Shown in pieces: positions 45,476-54,306 of a stretch of 64,000 bases of DNA. Both the position numbers and the translations under genes were made by a program. The stretch is from Acinetobacter gerneri DSM 14967 = CIP 107464 = MTCC 9824 (lineage in GTDB: Bacteria > Pseudomonadota > Gammaproteobacteria > Pseudomonadales > Moraxellaceae). Positions within the stretch are counted from its first letter, which is position 1. Each line of letters opens with the position of its first letter. The DNA lies in the NCBI RefSeq assembly GCF_000368565.1, contig NZ_KB849544.1, positions 491,994-555,993 on the forward strand, read 5' to 3'. The notes below the pieces were generated by a model. The model was not told the DNA's origin. It did no database searches and saw only the letters and a program-made list of their open reading frames with translations.

Positions 45476-45908
45476 TTTGGCTATAATTTATTGATTTTTA
45501 TACAAAATACTTAGCATACTAAAAATAAATAAGACTATTTGAATGAATTTTTAATCAATTTTTCAGATAATTTACAGCTTATACTTCCTACCATCTTGGA
45601 TATATTTTCTAATTAAAAAAAACCTCCAAACCCACGTAAATTTTGATAAGACATTTGCCCTCATCAAATGCATATTTAATTTTTAAAATGTCCAATTTTC
45701 AAACATTCTCAATGAGATAAATCTAATATCTCTCCTTTTTCATCTAAATTTTCATTTAACATTCGTTAAATGTTTATGTTTATTTAGGCTTGATAGGACT
45801 ACAATATTTCGTCGTTAACATATCTAAATGTAATGTTTAGGTTTAATGAGTTTTTTACGCTGAATCTCTATATTTCAGCGACCTATCATGCCTCAAGGAG
45901 CAATTAAG
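45476..45908. other. Upstream region of alr
   Basis: AT-rich, no gene supported. AACATT-N5-AATGTT at 45758-45774 is a small palindrome. An ATG at 45888 is in frame with alr but has no RBS. Confidence 0.4.
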
Positions 45909-46982
45909 GTGCGTCAAGCAACTGTTTATATCGATAGCGAAGCCCTTCGATATAATTTAAACCGAGTCAAACAACTTGCACCCAAAGCAAAAATCGTCAG
46001 CATGGTCAAAGCCAATGCTTATGGTCATGGAGTCAAGGACTGCTTAGCCGCCTTAAGTTCATCAGATGCCTTCGGTGTCGCCTGCCTAGAAGAAGCCTTA
46101 GAAATTCGTGAATTAGGTTACACCCAACCTATAACGCTAATTGAAGGGATTTTTAGCGCTGATGAAATGCTTCAAGTCATTGAAAATGAAATTGAAGTTA
46201 TTGTACATCATCAAGCTCAACTAGACTGGTTACTCGCAAACAAAGAACAATATCTCGCAAAAAATCTAAAAGTTTGGGTCAAACTCAATAGCGGCATGAA
46301 TCGTCTAGGTTTTAAAGTTCCTGAGATTATTCAAGTGATTAATGATCTAAAACAGCAAGGTTTTAATTGCGTACTTGCGATGCACTTTGCCAATGCTGAT
46401 GCCGACCATCATCCATTAAATGAACAACAAAAAAACCAGTTTTTACACGTGAAAGAAGCTTGTGCACCGATCATGGGTTCATGCTGTAACTCTGCAGCTA
46501 TTTTAAAATGGCCTGAGTTAAATTTTGACTTTGTCCGTCCCGGTATCATGCTTTATGGTGCTTCTCCTTTTGCGGATAAGTCAGTCCATGAGCTTGATCT
46601 TAAGCCTGTCATGACTTTTACAGCTGAAATTATTGCTTTAAACCATATCGAAGCGGGTGAGTCGGTCGGCTACGGTTCTACTTTTGTTGCCGATCAAGCA
46701 ATGGATATTGCCATTGTTTCGATTGGTTATGGTGACGGCTACCCTCGTGCATTTCCAAAACAAAACTATGTCAGCCTCAATGGTCAAGCCACTCGTGTAA
46801 TCGGCCGCGTTGCGATGGATATGATCGCTATTGATGTTACTGGATTGAAAGCACCGCTTGGTACCGTCGTTGAACTATGGGGTAAAGACCGTTTAGTGGA
46901 CGACGTTGCAGAAGCCAATGGTACGATTGGCTATGAATTGCTTTGTCGTATGAGCGCTCGCCCAATTCGTAAAAAACTTTAA
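45909..46982 (+). CDS. alr: Alanine racemase
   Basis: PLP enzyme that makes D-alanine for peptidoglycan. 357 residues from GTG at 45909, preferred because AAGGAG lies exactly eight bases upstream and the protein then starts MRQATVYIDSEALRYN as in the family; an in-frame ATG at 45888 has no RBS and would contain that AAGGAG within its coding sequence. PLP lysine Lys34 in MVKANAYGHG, catalytic Tyr in SIGYGDGYPRAF, and RVAMDMIAIDVTG. It follows dnaB. Confidence 0.96.
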   Translation: MRQATVYIDSEALRYNLNRVKQLAPKAKIVSMVKANAYGHGVKDCLAALSSSDAFGVACLEEALEIRELGYTQPITLIEGIFSADEMLQVIENEIEVIVHHQAQLDWLLANKEQYLAKNLKVWVKLNSGMNRLGFKVPEIIQVINDLKQQGFNCVLAMHFANADADHHPLNEQQKNQFLHVKEACAPIMGSCCNSAAILKWPELNFDFVRPGIMLYGASPFADKSVHELDLKPVMTFTAEIIALNHIEAGESVGYGSTFVADQAMDIAIVSIGYGDGYPRAFPKQNYVSLNGQATRVIGRVAMDMIAIDVTGLKAPLGTVVELWGKDRLVDDVAEANGTIGYELLCRMSARPIRKKL

Positions 46983-47006
46983 GCCGTATTTTAAACATGT
47001 ATAAGA

Positions 47007-47028
47007 AATCCAAGCTTAGGCTTGGATT
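47007..47028. terminator. Bidirectional terminator between alr and the Anbu gene
   Basis: AATCCAAG / CTTGGATT, an 8-bp perfect stem with a 6-base loop, between convergent genes. Confidence 0.7.
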
Positions 47029-47050
47029 CTTCATGAGTTAGTAAAAAGAA

Positions 47051-47785
47051 TTATTCAAAATAATCAGCTGTTGGCACTGGTAAATCCTGTAGCCCTTTTT
47101 TTAAAGTATCTGACCATGCTTTACTAATATTTTCAAAATACGGATCTTCCTGATAAATCCGTTTGCCGATTGGCACATTTAGACGATCTTTGTGATAAAT
47201 CAAAGCATCTAAAGGCATCCCAACTGAAACATTCGAACGCAAAGTTGAATCAAAAGAAATCAAACTACAACGCAATGCTTCATCAAGTGGCATATCATAA
47301 CGCAATGCCCGATCCAAAATCGGTTTACCATATTTACTTTCACCTATCTGAAAATAAGGCGTATCGCTCGTCGCACAAATAAAGTTACCTTGAGGGTAAA
47401 TATTATAAAGTTGCATCTCTTGATTTTTAATCTGACCACCGACCAACAAACTACAATAATAGTTACTCTGGTCTTGGGTGTCTGCGGTCACATCAGAAAT
47501 AATCGCTTTCAGTGTTTTCCCGACCAATTCAGCCACTTCAAACATGGTGTTGACACTGTAAAGATTCTGTTCTTGATGAGTATCGAGTTGATTTTTGAGA
47601 TGCCCAATGACAGACTGCGTTGTCGCTAAATTCCCAGAAGTTTGGATCGTAATAAATCGATCTCCAGCAATTCCGAACGTATAAAGCTTTCTAAATACCG
47701 AAATGTGATCCACACCTGCATTGGTACGGGTGTCGCTAATAAAAACCAAGCCTTCTTTTAAGCGTAGCGCACAACAATACGTCAT
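47051..47785 (-). CDS. Anbu proteasome-like peptidase
   Basis: Member of the proteasome/HslV N-terminal-nucleophile family, Anbu (BPH) branch. 244 residues from the ATG at 47785, which AAGGA precedes; this makes Thr2 (MTYCCAL) the nucleophile after Met removal, as in Anbu. LVFISDTRTNAGVDHISVFRK is the family signature, with DSTLRSNVSVG typical of the C-terminal half. It is the last gene of a cluster with transglutaminase-like, alpha-E and circularly permuted ATP-grasp genes, the association noted by comparative genomics for peptide-like amide synthesis and turnover. Substrate unknown. Confidence 0.9.
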   Translation of the reverse strand: MTYCCALRLKEGLVFISDTRTNAGVDHISVFRKLYTFGIAGDRFITIQTSGNLATTQSVIGHLKNQLDTHQEQNLYSVNTMFEVAELVGKTLKAIISDVTADTQDQSNYYCSLLVGGQIKNQEMQLYNIYPQGNFICATSDTPYFQIGESKYGKPILDRALRYDMPLDEALRCSLISFDSTLRSNVSVGMPLDALIYHKDRLNVPIGKRIYQEDPYFENISKAWSDTLKKGLQDLPVPTADYFE

Positions 47786-47864
47786 AAGACATCCTTCATC
47801 CATGCTATAAAGCAGTTGAAATTAACTAAAACTATTCTCATGAAATATTAAAAATATCAATCAA

Positions 47865-48647
47865 TTAACAAGGAAGCACTTGCACAATCGACTGCATACT
47901 TTCAATCCCCCCTTTTTGTCGCACCCCACGTACTGGTGCAACATCCCAATAATCGCGCCCTATTGCCACATAAATATGTGAACTAGGAGTGAATAGCTGA
48001 TTACTAATATCAAAACAATACCATGAATGATCCAGATAAACCTCAGTCCATGCATGACTCGCAAGGTGTGTTTTATCCTCTACATACAAATACCCTGAAA
48101 CATAACGTGCAGGTATGTTGAGTGACTTACACATCGCGATAAACACATGACTATGGTCTTGGCACACTCCTTGTCTTGCTTGAAATGCATCAATTGCAGA
48201 AGTATGTACATTGGTGCTAAAACTCGAATATGGCATATATGCCAATAAGGCTTGAGCCAACGAAATCAAGTTTTTCCGATTGGTAATGGGAACATATTTA
48301 AGTGCAAATTCATGCATTTCTTGATTAAAGAAGGTGCTTAATGTAGGTTGCAAAAAAACCAATGGATTGAGTGAACAATCATGTGAAATAGAATCACTAT
48401 TAGGCTGAATTTCAACAATTCCTTGTGCCATAATCACCATTTGCAAATAAGAAAATCTTTGTGTGCTAGTCACCCAAAGATTATTAAAAGCATCACGATT
48501 TAGCGTTTTTTCACCAGGCACACTGATATCCCAAGCCAGAACCTGTTGATGAGCATTACTCTGTGGCATCATTTTGATGTATTGAATACTATTTTTTGCA
48601 TAATCCGTATATTGATAATGTGTCTGATGATTGATCATAAGTTTCAT
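47865..48647 (-). CDS. Transglutaminase-like cysteine peptidase of the Anbu cluster
   Basis: 260 residues. N-terminal beta-rich domain (1-115) followed by a transglutaminase-like core with catalytic Cys162 (ARQGVCQDHSHVF), His198 (ASHAWTEVYL) and Asp213 (CFDISN). Triad complete, so active. No signal peptide. Its ATG overlaps the end of the alpha-E gene by four bases, indicating translational coupling. In such clusters it is thought to cut or transfer amide bonds in a product made by the ATP-grasp enzyme; that is inference. Confidence 0.9.
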   Translation of the reverse strand: MKLMINHQTHYQYTDYAKNSIQYIKMMPQSNAHQQVLAWDISVPGEKTLNRDAFNNLWVTSTQRFSYLQMVIMAQGIVEIQPNSDSISHDCSLNPLVFLQPTLSTFFNQEMHEFALKYVPITNRKNLISLAQALLAYMPYSSFSTNVHTSAIDAFQARQGVCQDHSHVFIAMCKSLNIPARYVSGYLYVEDKTHLASHAWTEVYLDHSWYCFDISNQLFTPSSHIYVAIGRDYWDVAPVRGVRQKGGIESMQSIVQVLPC

Positions 48648-49246
48648 ACATCTACCTCAAATAAATATTGGATTTGATCGCAAAATTGGTGAAAGCTTGC
48701 CTGATTAAAATCAGTTTTTAACAACTGCCATGGTTTATTTAATGTGGACCAACCTTTTTGTTGTAAACAATCAATCAGCCACTGCATTTCTTTAAAAATA
48801 TGCAGCGATGATTCCCCCAACCGCAAAGCATGATCCAAGTTTTCAACGCATACACCCAGACTATAAAATACAAAAATATCTTCTTGTTCAGACTGAAAAA
48901 CCTCATGGCAAGTTTCGACCACTTCACAAATATATGTAAAATTTGGCACTAATATTTTCATCTGTGCCTGTAAACTTGCAAAACTTTGTTTATCAAGCAC
49001 CCCTCGTAAATCCAGAATATTATTTCTAATCAACTGAAATTGTTGATGAAATGAGATATAGCTTTCTGGATTTATAATAAGTGTATTTAAACTTTCAACG
49101 TTATAAGCAGGCAAAGCAAAAGCTTTGCTGTATTGCAATGCTCGATCATCATCTACAAAAGGAAAAGCTGCGCATAGATATTGAACTCGTGTCAAATATC
49201 TTCCTAGCCAAAAAATTTGTTCAGCATTACTGGTCAATAAAATCAT
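48644..49246 (-). CDS. Alpha-E domain protein, copy 1
   Basis: 200 residues, all-helical. Starts with the alpha-E hallmark LLTSNAEQIFWLGRYLTRVQ. The domain is found only beside circularly permuted ATP-grasp, transglutaminase and Anbu genes, and its function is unknown. It sits between the ATP-grasp gene (37 bases upstream) and the transglutaminase gene (4-base overlap). A second alpha-E gene lies at 51123-51725. Full alpha-E proteins are often about 310 residues, so this is a shorter form. Confidence 0.88.
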   Translation of the reverse strand: MILLTSNAEQIFWLGRYLTRVQYLCAAFPFVDDDRALQYSKAFALPAYNVESLNTLIINPESYISFHQQFQLIRNNILDLRGVLDKQSFASLQAQMKILVPNFTYICEVVETCHEVFQSEQEDIFVFYSLGVCVENLDHALRLGESSLHIFKEMQWLIDCLQQKGWSTLNKPWQLLKTDFNQASFHQFCDQIQYLFEVDV

Positions 49247-49282
49247 AAACTAACTCCTAAAGAGTTATAAATTTCAAACACG

Positions 49283-50836
49283 TTATGAATGCAGAGTATC
49301 GACGATCCAAGTATCTTTGATACCACCACCTTGTGAAGAATTGACGACCAACGAACCTTGCTTCATTGCCACACGGGTTAAACCACCCGGTACAATTTCA
49401 GTTCGATAAGGCGAACTTAATACAAAAGGTCGTAAATCAATATGACGTTCCGCAATTCCCTGAGCCGTTAAAGTTGGTGAAACAGACAGGTCTAATGTCG
49501 GCTGTGCAATATATAACTCAGGCCTAGCTGTTATTTTTTGTCTAAAACTTTCAATTTCCACTGCACTTGCCTGTGGTCCGATCAGCATGCCATAGCCTCC
49601 TGAACCTTGTGCCTCTTTCACCACCAGCTCAGATAAATGCTGCAATACATATTCTCTATCTGTTTTTTCACGGCATTGATAAGTAGGAACATTTTTTAAG
49701 ATTGGCTGTTCTGAAAGATAAAAATCTATCATTTTATCGACATAAGGATAAATCGACTTATCATCAGCAACCCCAGTACCTGGTGCATTTGCAATCAATA
49801 CATTTTTTGCAGCATAGGCTGACATCAAACCAGCAACACCTAAAGTACTATCAGGTAAAAAACATAATGGATCAATAAATGCATCATCAAGGCGCTTATA
49901 AATCACATCTACCCGTTGCTTCCCAAAAACTGTTTTAACGTAGACTTTAGCATTTTCAACAAATAAATCTTGTCCTGTTACCAAAGGTACATCCATTTCC
50001 TTGGCTAAAAAAGCATGTTCATAATAAGCACTATTATATCGACCTGGCGTTAATACCACGATAAAGGGTTGATCAACATAAGCATTTTCACATAATATTT
50101 CTTTTAACAAGCTTGGATATTGTTCAATTCCCGCCAACTGATTTTGCTGACATAAATCAGGCATCAATTTTTCGCTAATTTTACGGCTTTCCAACATATA
50201 AGACACACCAGATGGTGTACGTAAATTGTCTTCTAATACAAAAAACTCCCCCGAACGATCACGAATAATATCAATACCACTAATATGACTATAGATTTTA
50301 CCTTTCAAATCTAACTCCATCATTTGCGGTAAAAATGCCTCATGACCCAAAACTTGCTGTGCAGGCACAAGACCAGATCGGAGAATTTCTTGTTGATGAT
50401 AAATATCATCTAGGAAAAGGTTAAGCGCACGCACCCTTTGTGCGCAGCCTTGCTCAATTTTATGCCATTGTTGTTTAGCGATCACACGTGGAATTAAATC
50501 AAATGGTATGGTTCTTTCAATCCCAGCAGCCTCTCCATAAACAGCAAATGTAATCCCGTGATATAAAAAATGTTGCTTGGCTTGTTCATTTAAAGCTTTT
50601 AGCTGATCGAGACTATGTTGACACAACCATTCTTCGATTTTTTTTGATGCCTCAAAAGACATTGAACAATCATCTAACATTTCATTAAAAAAGTTAGATT
50701 TTAATTGGTCAAAAAGATAGGCAGTACTGTTAGGCTGCACAAGTTCGACTTGTAATGCTTCTTTAAGTATGAGTGATTCATTTTCTAGCCCAAAATTGTC
50801 TGTGGCTAGACTTGTATCTTTATCTTCTTTAAACAT
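49283..50836 (-). CDS. Circularly permuted ATP-grasp type 2 protein
   Basis: 517 residues from the ATG at 50836, preceded by GAGG; the upstream ATG at 50869 lacks an RBS. DUF404/DUF407-type circularly permuted ATP-grasp ligase: HGITFAVYGEAAGIERTIPFD, VLEDNLRTPSGVSYMLE, VLTPGRYNSAYYEHAFLA, VDVIYKRLDDAFIDPL, NAPGTGVADDKSIYPYVDKM and VKEAQGSGGYGMLIGP are the conserved blocks. Such enzymes are predicted to join an amino acid or amine to a carboxylate using ATP. It heads the run ATP-grasp / alpha-E / transglutaminase / Anbu. Confidence 0.92.
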   Translation of the reverse strand: MFKEDKDTSLATDNFGLENESLILKEALQVELVQPNSTAYLFDQLKSNFFNEMLDDCSMSFEASKKIEEWLCQHSLDQLKALNEQAKQHFLYHGITFAVYGEAAGIERTIPFDLIPRVIAKQQWHKIEQGCAQRVRALNLFLDDIYHQQEILRSGLVPAQQVLGHEAFLPQMMELDLKGKIYSHISGIDIIRDRSGEFFVLEDNLRTPSGVSYMLESRKISEKLMPDLCQQNQLAGIEQYPSLLKEILCENAYVDQPFIVVLTPGRYNSAYYEHAFLAKEMDVPLVTGQDLFVENAKVYVKTVFGKQRVDVIYKRLDDAFIDPLCFLPDSTLGVAGLMSAYAAKNVLIANAPGTGVADDKSIYPYVDKMIDFYLSEQPILKNVPTYQCREKTDREYVLQHLSELVVKEAQGSGGYGMLIGPQASAVEIESFRQKITARPELYIAQPTLDLSVSPTLTAQGIAERHIDLRPFVLSSPYRTEIVPGGLTRVAMKQGSLVVNSSQGGGIKDTWIVDTLHS

Positions 50837-51048
50837 ACAAACCTCGTCTTTTGATTGAATAAATTTCAATTATTCAAAAGCAACAATAATGCCAATATAT
50901 TCAGCAACAACAGTCGGCAAATTGGGCTAGTTAGAATTTACGAAAATAACAAATTCTATTAGCCCATGTATAAAGTCGAGATTCAATGTATCTATGATGA
51001 ATAGATGTATCAAAATATAGTCAACATTTTGATAAAATTGAGCAAATA

Positions 51049-51080
51049 AAAAACCCAAAGATACTATTTGGGTTTTTTAA
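51049..51080 (-). terminator. Intrinsic terminator of alpha-E copy 2
   Basis: AAAAAACCCAAA / TTTGGGTTTTTT, a 12-bp complementary stem with T-tail on the minus strand. It separates alpha-E copy 2 from the ATP-grasp operon. Confidence 0.9.
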
Positions 51081-51122
51081 AATAATTTTAAATTCAGTTA
51101 TTTAAACTATAGGTTTACATTT

Positions 51123-51725
51123 TTATTGATTCGCTTCAAAAGCACATTGCATCTGATCATTGAAATGGTAGAAGTGATTTATATCTGACACTTTTTTAAA
51201 ATTATGCCATGCATCACACAAGCTTTCCCAACCTCGAGCATGTAATAACTGCATCATAGGTGCAATTGTCTTTAGACTATGAGAAATTGGCAAACCCAAT
51301 TTTAATTGAATATCAACTTGCTCAATATGTTTCCCCAATCGATAAAAAAATAAAATTTCATGTGATTCTTGTTCTAAAATTCGTTTCGATGCATCGATCA
51401 ATACTGAGATCTGTTGCGTATTTTCAGTGGCTTGTAAAGTGAGATCAGAAAGTTCCTGAAAAGTTGAATCGGACAATAAATCCTTGATATCAACCAAGTC
51501 ACGCTTGATGGTCTGAAATTGTTTATAAAAAGAAAATGGTTGTAGATGATCATAAAGCAGATCATTTAAAGAACTTGCATCAAATGCGGCTAAACAAAAA
51601 GCTCTAGAAAATTTAATGGCTTTATCATTTTGCTGAAATGGTACTTGCTGAGATAAGAATTGCATTCGATACAGATGGCGTCCAAACCAATAAACGCTTT
51701 CTAATTTCGAACTCCTCGTATTCAT
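51123..51725 (-). CDS. Alpha-E domain protein, copy 2
   Basis: 200 residues, same length as copy 1 and sharing its plan: KLESVYWFGRHLYRMQFLSQ at the start, KFSRAFCLAAFDASSLNDLL, FYKQFQTIKRDLVDIKDLLS, and a helical end with GWESLCDAWHNFKK matching GWSTLNKPWQLLKT of copy 1. It is a diverged paralogue. It has its own terminator, so it is likely expressed separately from the ATP-grasp operon. Function unknown. Confidence 0.88.
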   Translation of the reverse strand: MNTRSSKLESVYWFGRHLYRMQFLSQQVPFQQNDKAIKFSRAFCLAAFDASSLNDLLYDHLQPFSFYKQFQTIKRDLVDIKDLLSDSTFQELSDLTLQATENTQQISVLIDASKRILEQESHEILFFYRLGKHIEQVDIQLKLGLPISHSLKTIAPMMQLLHARGWESLCDAWHNFKKVSDINHFYHFNDQMQCAFEANQ

Positions 51726-52139
51726 TTTTCCCTCCGCTGTTCTTCATCTTTATGTGTTTTGAGATCATAGAATATTTAAATCAAAATGAAGAAATAGTTA
51801 GAATTGGTTATTAAACTAACATATGAACTTTTAAAAATTAAAGTCAGTTTTGTATCATATACTGTCAAAAAGCACTTAATAACGTGTGATTTTTCCTGCA
51901 ATTTAATTTTAGAAATTATCAGAATTTGATTTAAATGTATTGAATAGAAAGCTTTTTTTATTATCAATAAAACCAATATAAGATTTTATAAATTCTTACA
52001 TTTTTTTATAATAATCCTTAAAAATTGACTGTTCTTACTATTTTTTTAACGTCTAAGACTTGAAGTTTTATGTCAAGACACTTACATTTAGACCCTTGGT
52101 GCTGATCTTTTAATCTAAATAGGTTCGATTTCAAAGTCT
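51726..52139. other. Intergenic region between divergent alpha-E copy 2 and the WYL regulator
   Basis: 414 AT-rich bases, no gene. Near the WYL gene lie nested inverted repeats: GTCTAA (52051) with TTAGAC (52088), enclosing CTTGA (52059) with TCAAG (52073). They could be an operator for the WYL protein or an RNA structure. Confidence 0.45.
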
Positions 52140-53138
52140 ATGTCCGTACAAGAAAAAGAAACTTCCAACAGTTTATATAGACAATGGCAAATCCTGTCAC
52201 GCCTTTCTACGGGTAAGTGGATGGGTACGCGTGAGTTACAAGAGATTTTGTTGCGTGAAGGGATTGATATTAGTTTAAGAACTATTCAACGTGACTTAAA
52301 TCAAATTTCTCAACGTTTCCCGATCGAAAGTAACAAAACCATTCCTCAAGGTTGGCGTTGGCGTTCCGATGCCCCGATCCAAAGTCTGCCACATATGACT
52401 AGTTCTCAAGCGGTCACATTTATGATGGTTGAAGAACATCTTAAACATTTGTTGCCGCCAAGTTTGATTGATGAAATGAATCCTTGGTTTGATCTGGCAA
52501 GACGCAGTCTTTCCACTCAAAACAATGTCCGTCAATGGATTAACCGTGTCCGTATAGTCCCAGCCAATCAACCACTGATACCGCCTGTGGTTGAGCGCCA
52601 AGCTCAGCAATCGATCTATGAAGGTTTATTGCAAGACAAGCAAATTGAGTGTGTCTATCAAGCACGTGGGCATCAAGGTGAAGACCGTACTTACACCTTA
52701 AATCCACTCGGTTTAGTACAAAAAGGTTCGATTATTTATTTGATTTGTACACGATTCGATAAATCCGATGTACAAACTTTTGCCTTACATCGTTTTAAAT
52801 CAGCCAAAGTTTTAGACTCTCGCGCCCTGCATCCTGTGGATTTCGATATTGATGCCTATATTGATTCGGGTGCTCTCGGTTTCCGTGTGGACTTTAGTAA
52901 GCCGACTGAAAATGTTGATCTAAAATTGACAATGAATGAAGCGGATGCACACTACTTTTCAGAAAGTCAGTTGAGTCAGCAACAAAAAATTGAAAAACTG
53001 GACAATGGTCTATATCAGATCTCAGCAACAGTACCATTAACCAATCAATTGGTGTCATGGCTACGTAGTTTTGGTAAAAAAATTATCAAAATAGAGCCTG
53101 AAATGTTAGAAAATTATGTCAATGAATTAGAAAGCTAA
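52140..53138 (+). CDS. WYL-domain transcriptional regulator
   Basis: 332 residues. N-terminal winged helix-turn-helix (LSRLSTGKWMGTRELQEILL, SLRTIQRDLNQISQRFPIE) at about 18-65, central WYL domain at about 160-235 (IECVYQARG, YTLNPLGLVQKGSIIYLI, FALHRFKSAKVL), then a WCX extension to the end. WYL regulators sense oligonucleotides or other small ligands and often control defence or DNA-damage genes. It is divergent from the Anbu/alpha-E cluster, which makes that cluster a candidate target; no defence genes are nearby. Confidence 0.9.
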   Translation: MSVQEKETSNSLYRQWQILSRLSTGKWMGTRELQEILLREGIDISLRTIQRDLNQISQRFPIESNKTIPQGWRWRSDAPIQSLPHMTSSQAVTFMMVEEHLKHLLPPSLIDEMNPWFDLARRSLSTQNNVRQWINRVRIVPANQPLIPPVVERQAQQSIYEGLLQDKQIECVYQARGHQGEDRTYTLNPLGLVQKGSIIYLICTRFDKSDVQTFALHRFKSAKVLDSRALHPVDFDIDAYIDSGALGFRVDFSKPTENVDLKLTMNEADAHYFSESQLSQQQKIEKLDNGLYQISATVPLTNQLVSWLRSFGKKIIKIEPEMLENYVNELES

Positions 53139-53177
53139 GTCACTCTGCTTAGCTTCTATTTCATTTTTTAATGCTCA

Positions 53178-53822
53178 TCAAAACATTAAATTCAAAGCAG
53201 CCTGTTTTAGTAAAGGTAGATGTTTTTCAATTTCTATTTCATGAAAGCCCATCGTACCGATCGCCAAATGCCGATTAGGTACAGGTATAAAAAGCCCAAC
53301 TGCACCTAGCTGTAAAACATTTTGCGAAAATGCATAACCTTGCTGTCTTGCAAGTTGTATTTCTTGATCTTCATTATTTTGTTCTGGATAGGTACACGCG
53401 ATCGCAATCCCTGCTGCTGCCACACCAATAGGATGACGCGTACCCAAGCGATAGCTTAGCTGTAAAAATGATGATGAATGACACGCTGTTTTCACCACAA
53501 CACATTCATTACCTTCTGCTAGAACCATTGCTGTAACAGCTTGAGTCTGTTCTGAAAGTTGTTCAAGCACTGTCTGACTTTGGGCAGGAATACTTTGCTC
53601 AAAACCTCGATAAAGCGGCAATATCTTGGCACTAATCGACAAGTGTTGCTGATCAGGCAAATGCACATAACCCATTTCCACCAAAGTATGTACCAAACGG
53701 TAAATCACCGTACGGTTCATCTCAAGTTGCTGTGCCAATTGTGCAATGGTCAATTTACCCTGATGCTTGGCAATGGTTTCTAAAACTAGAAATCCTCTTT
53801 CCAATGTTTGTAAGCTTTGCAT
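53178..53822 (-). CDS. IclR-family transcriptional regulator
   Basis: 214 residues from the ATG at 53822 (MQSLQTLERGFLVLETIAKH), preceded by AGGGT; an ATG at 53837 has no RBS. Winged helix-turn-helix at about 1-65 (LTIAQLAQQLEMNRTVIYRLVHTL), effector domain to the end (HPIGVAAAGIAIA). Slightly shorter than most IclR proteins at the C-terminal end. It is divergent from an MHS transporter whose upstream region carries a PobR/PcaU-like palindrome; control of that transporter is likely. Confidence 0.9.
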   Translation of the reverse strand: MQSLQTLERGFLVLETIAKHQGKLTIAQLAQQLEMNRTVIYRLVHTLVEMGYVHLPDQQHLSISAKILPLYRGFEQSIPAQSQTVLEQLSEQTQAVTAMVLAEGNECVVVKTACHSSSFLQLSYRLGTRHPIGVAAAGIAIACTYPEQNNEDQEIQLARQQGYAFSQNVLQLGAVGLFIPVPNRHLAIGTMGFHEIEIEKHLPLLKQAALNLMF

Positions 53823-54306
53823 GTCTACCCTCAACATTTCAGCGTTGATATTGCATCTTTAAAATTGAGTTCGCAACTTTTCTTTGTTTGAAATTTTTAT
53901 ATTTAAATAAAGTTCGATCCAAACTTTTTACAAAATTGTATTTCCAACCAAGATCTGAAAATATTTAGCTTTATTTTCAATAAATTAAATAGAAAATACT
54001 ACAAATTGAAATGATTGAGCCGAATTTTGAGAAATCGTTAGGCTAGATACGCTACTGTAAGTAACTTTGTTTAAACAATTGAAAATTATTAAATAATGTA
54101 TAAAACAAGCTTATTTAAAATGATTAAATGAAATATGTTTCATTTATTTTTTTATTATAAAAATAATGAATCAAATTATTGACAAAAATAACTTAAATAT
54201 TCATTATAAATTTTCTATTAAAGAACATTTGGTTCGATTATAGAACACATTCAGGAAGAATGCGCTTAAAAACAATAAACCAAGATCAAATACAGGAATA
54301 TCTGTT
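53823..54306. other. Regulatory region between the IclR-type regulator and MHS transporter genes
   Basis: 484 AT-rich bases without a gene. TTGACA at 54179-54184 with CATTAT 17 bases later is a possible transporter promoter. GTTCG half-sites recur at 53869, 53911 and 54232. Confidence 0.5.
54223..54246. promoter_or_regulatory. IclR-type operator (PobR/PcaU-like) upstream of the MHS transporter
   Basis: GTTCGATTATAGAAC (54232-54246) is GTTC-N7-GAAC and agrees with the GTTCGATAATCGCAC operator known for Acinetobacter PobR/PcaU at 12 of 15 positions (consensus from memory). A further GAAC at 54223 makes a third half-site: GAAC-N5-GTTC-N7-GAAC. It lies about 60-80 bases before the start codon and downstream of the proposed promoter. 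Confidence 0.6.
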
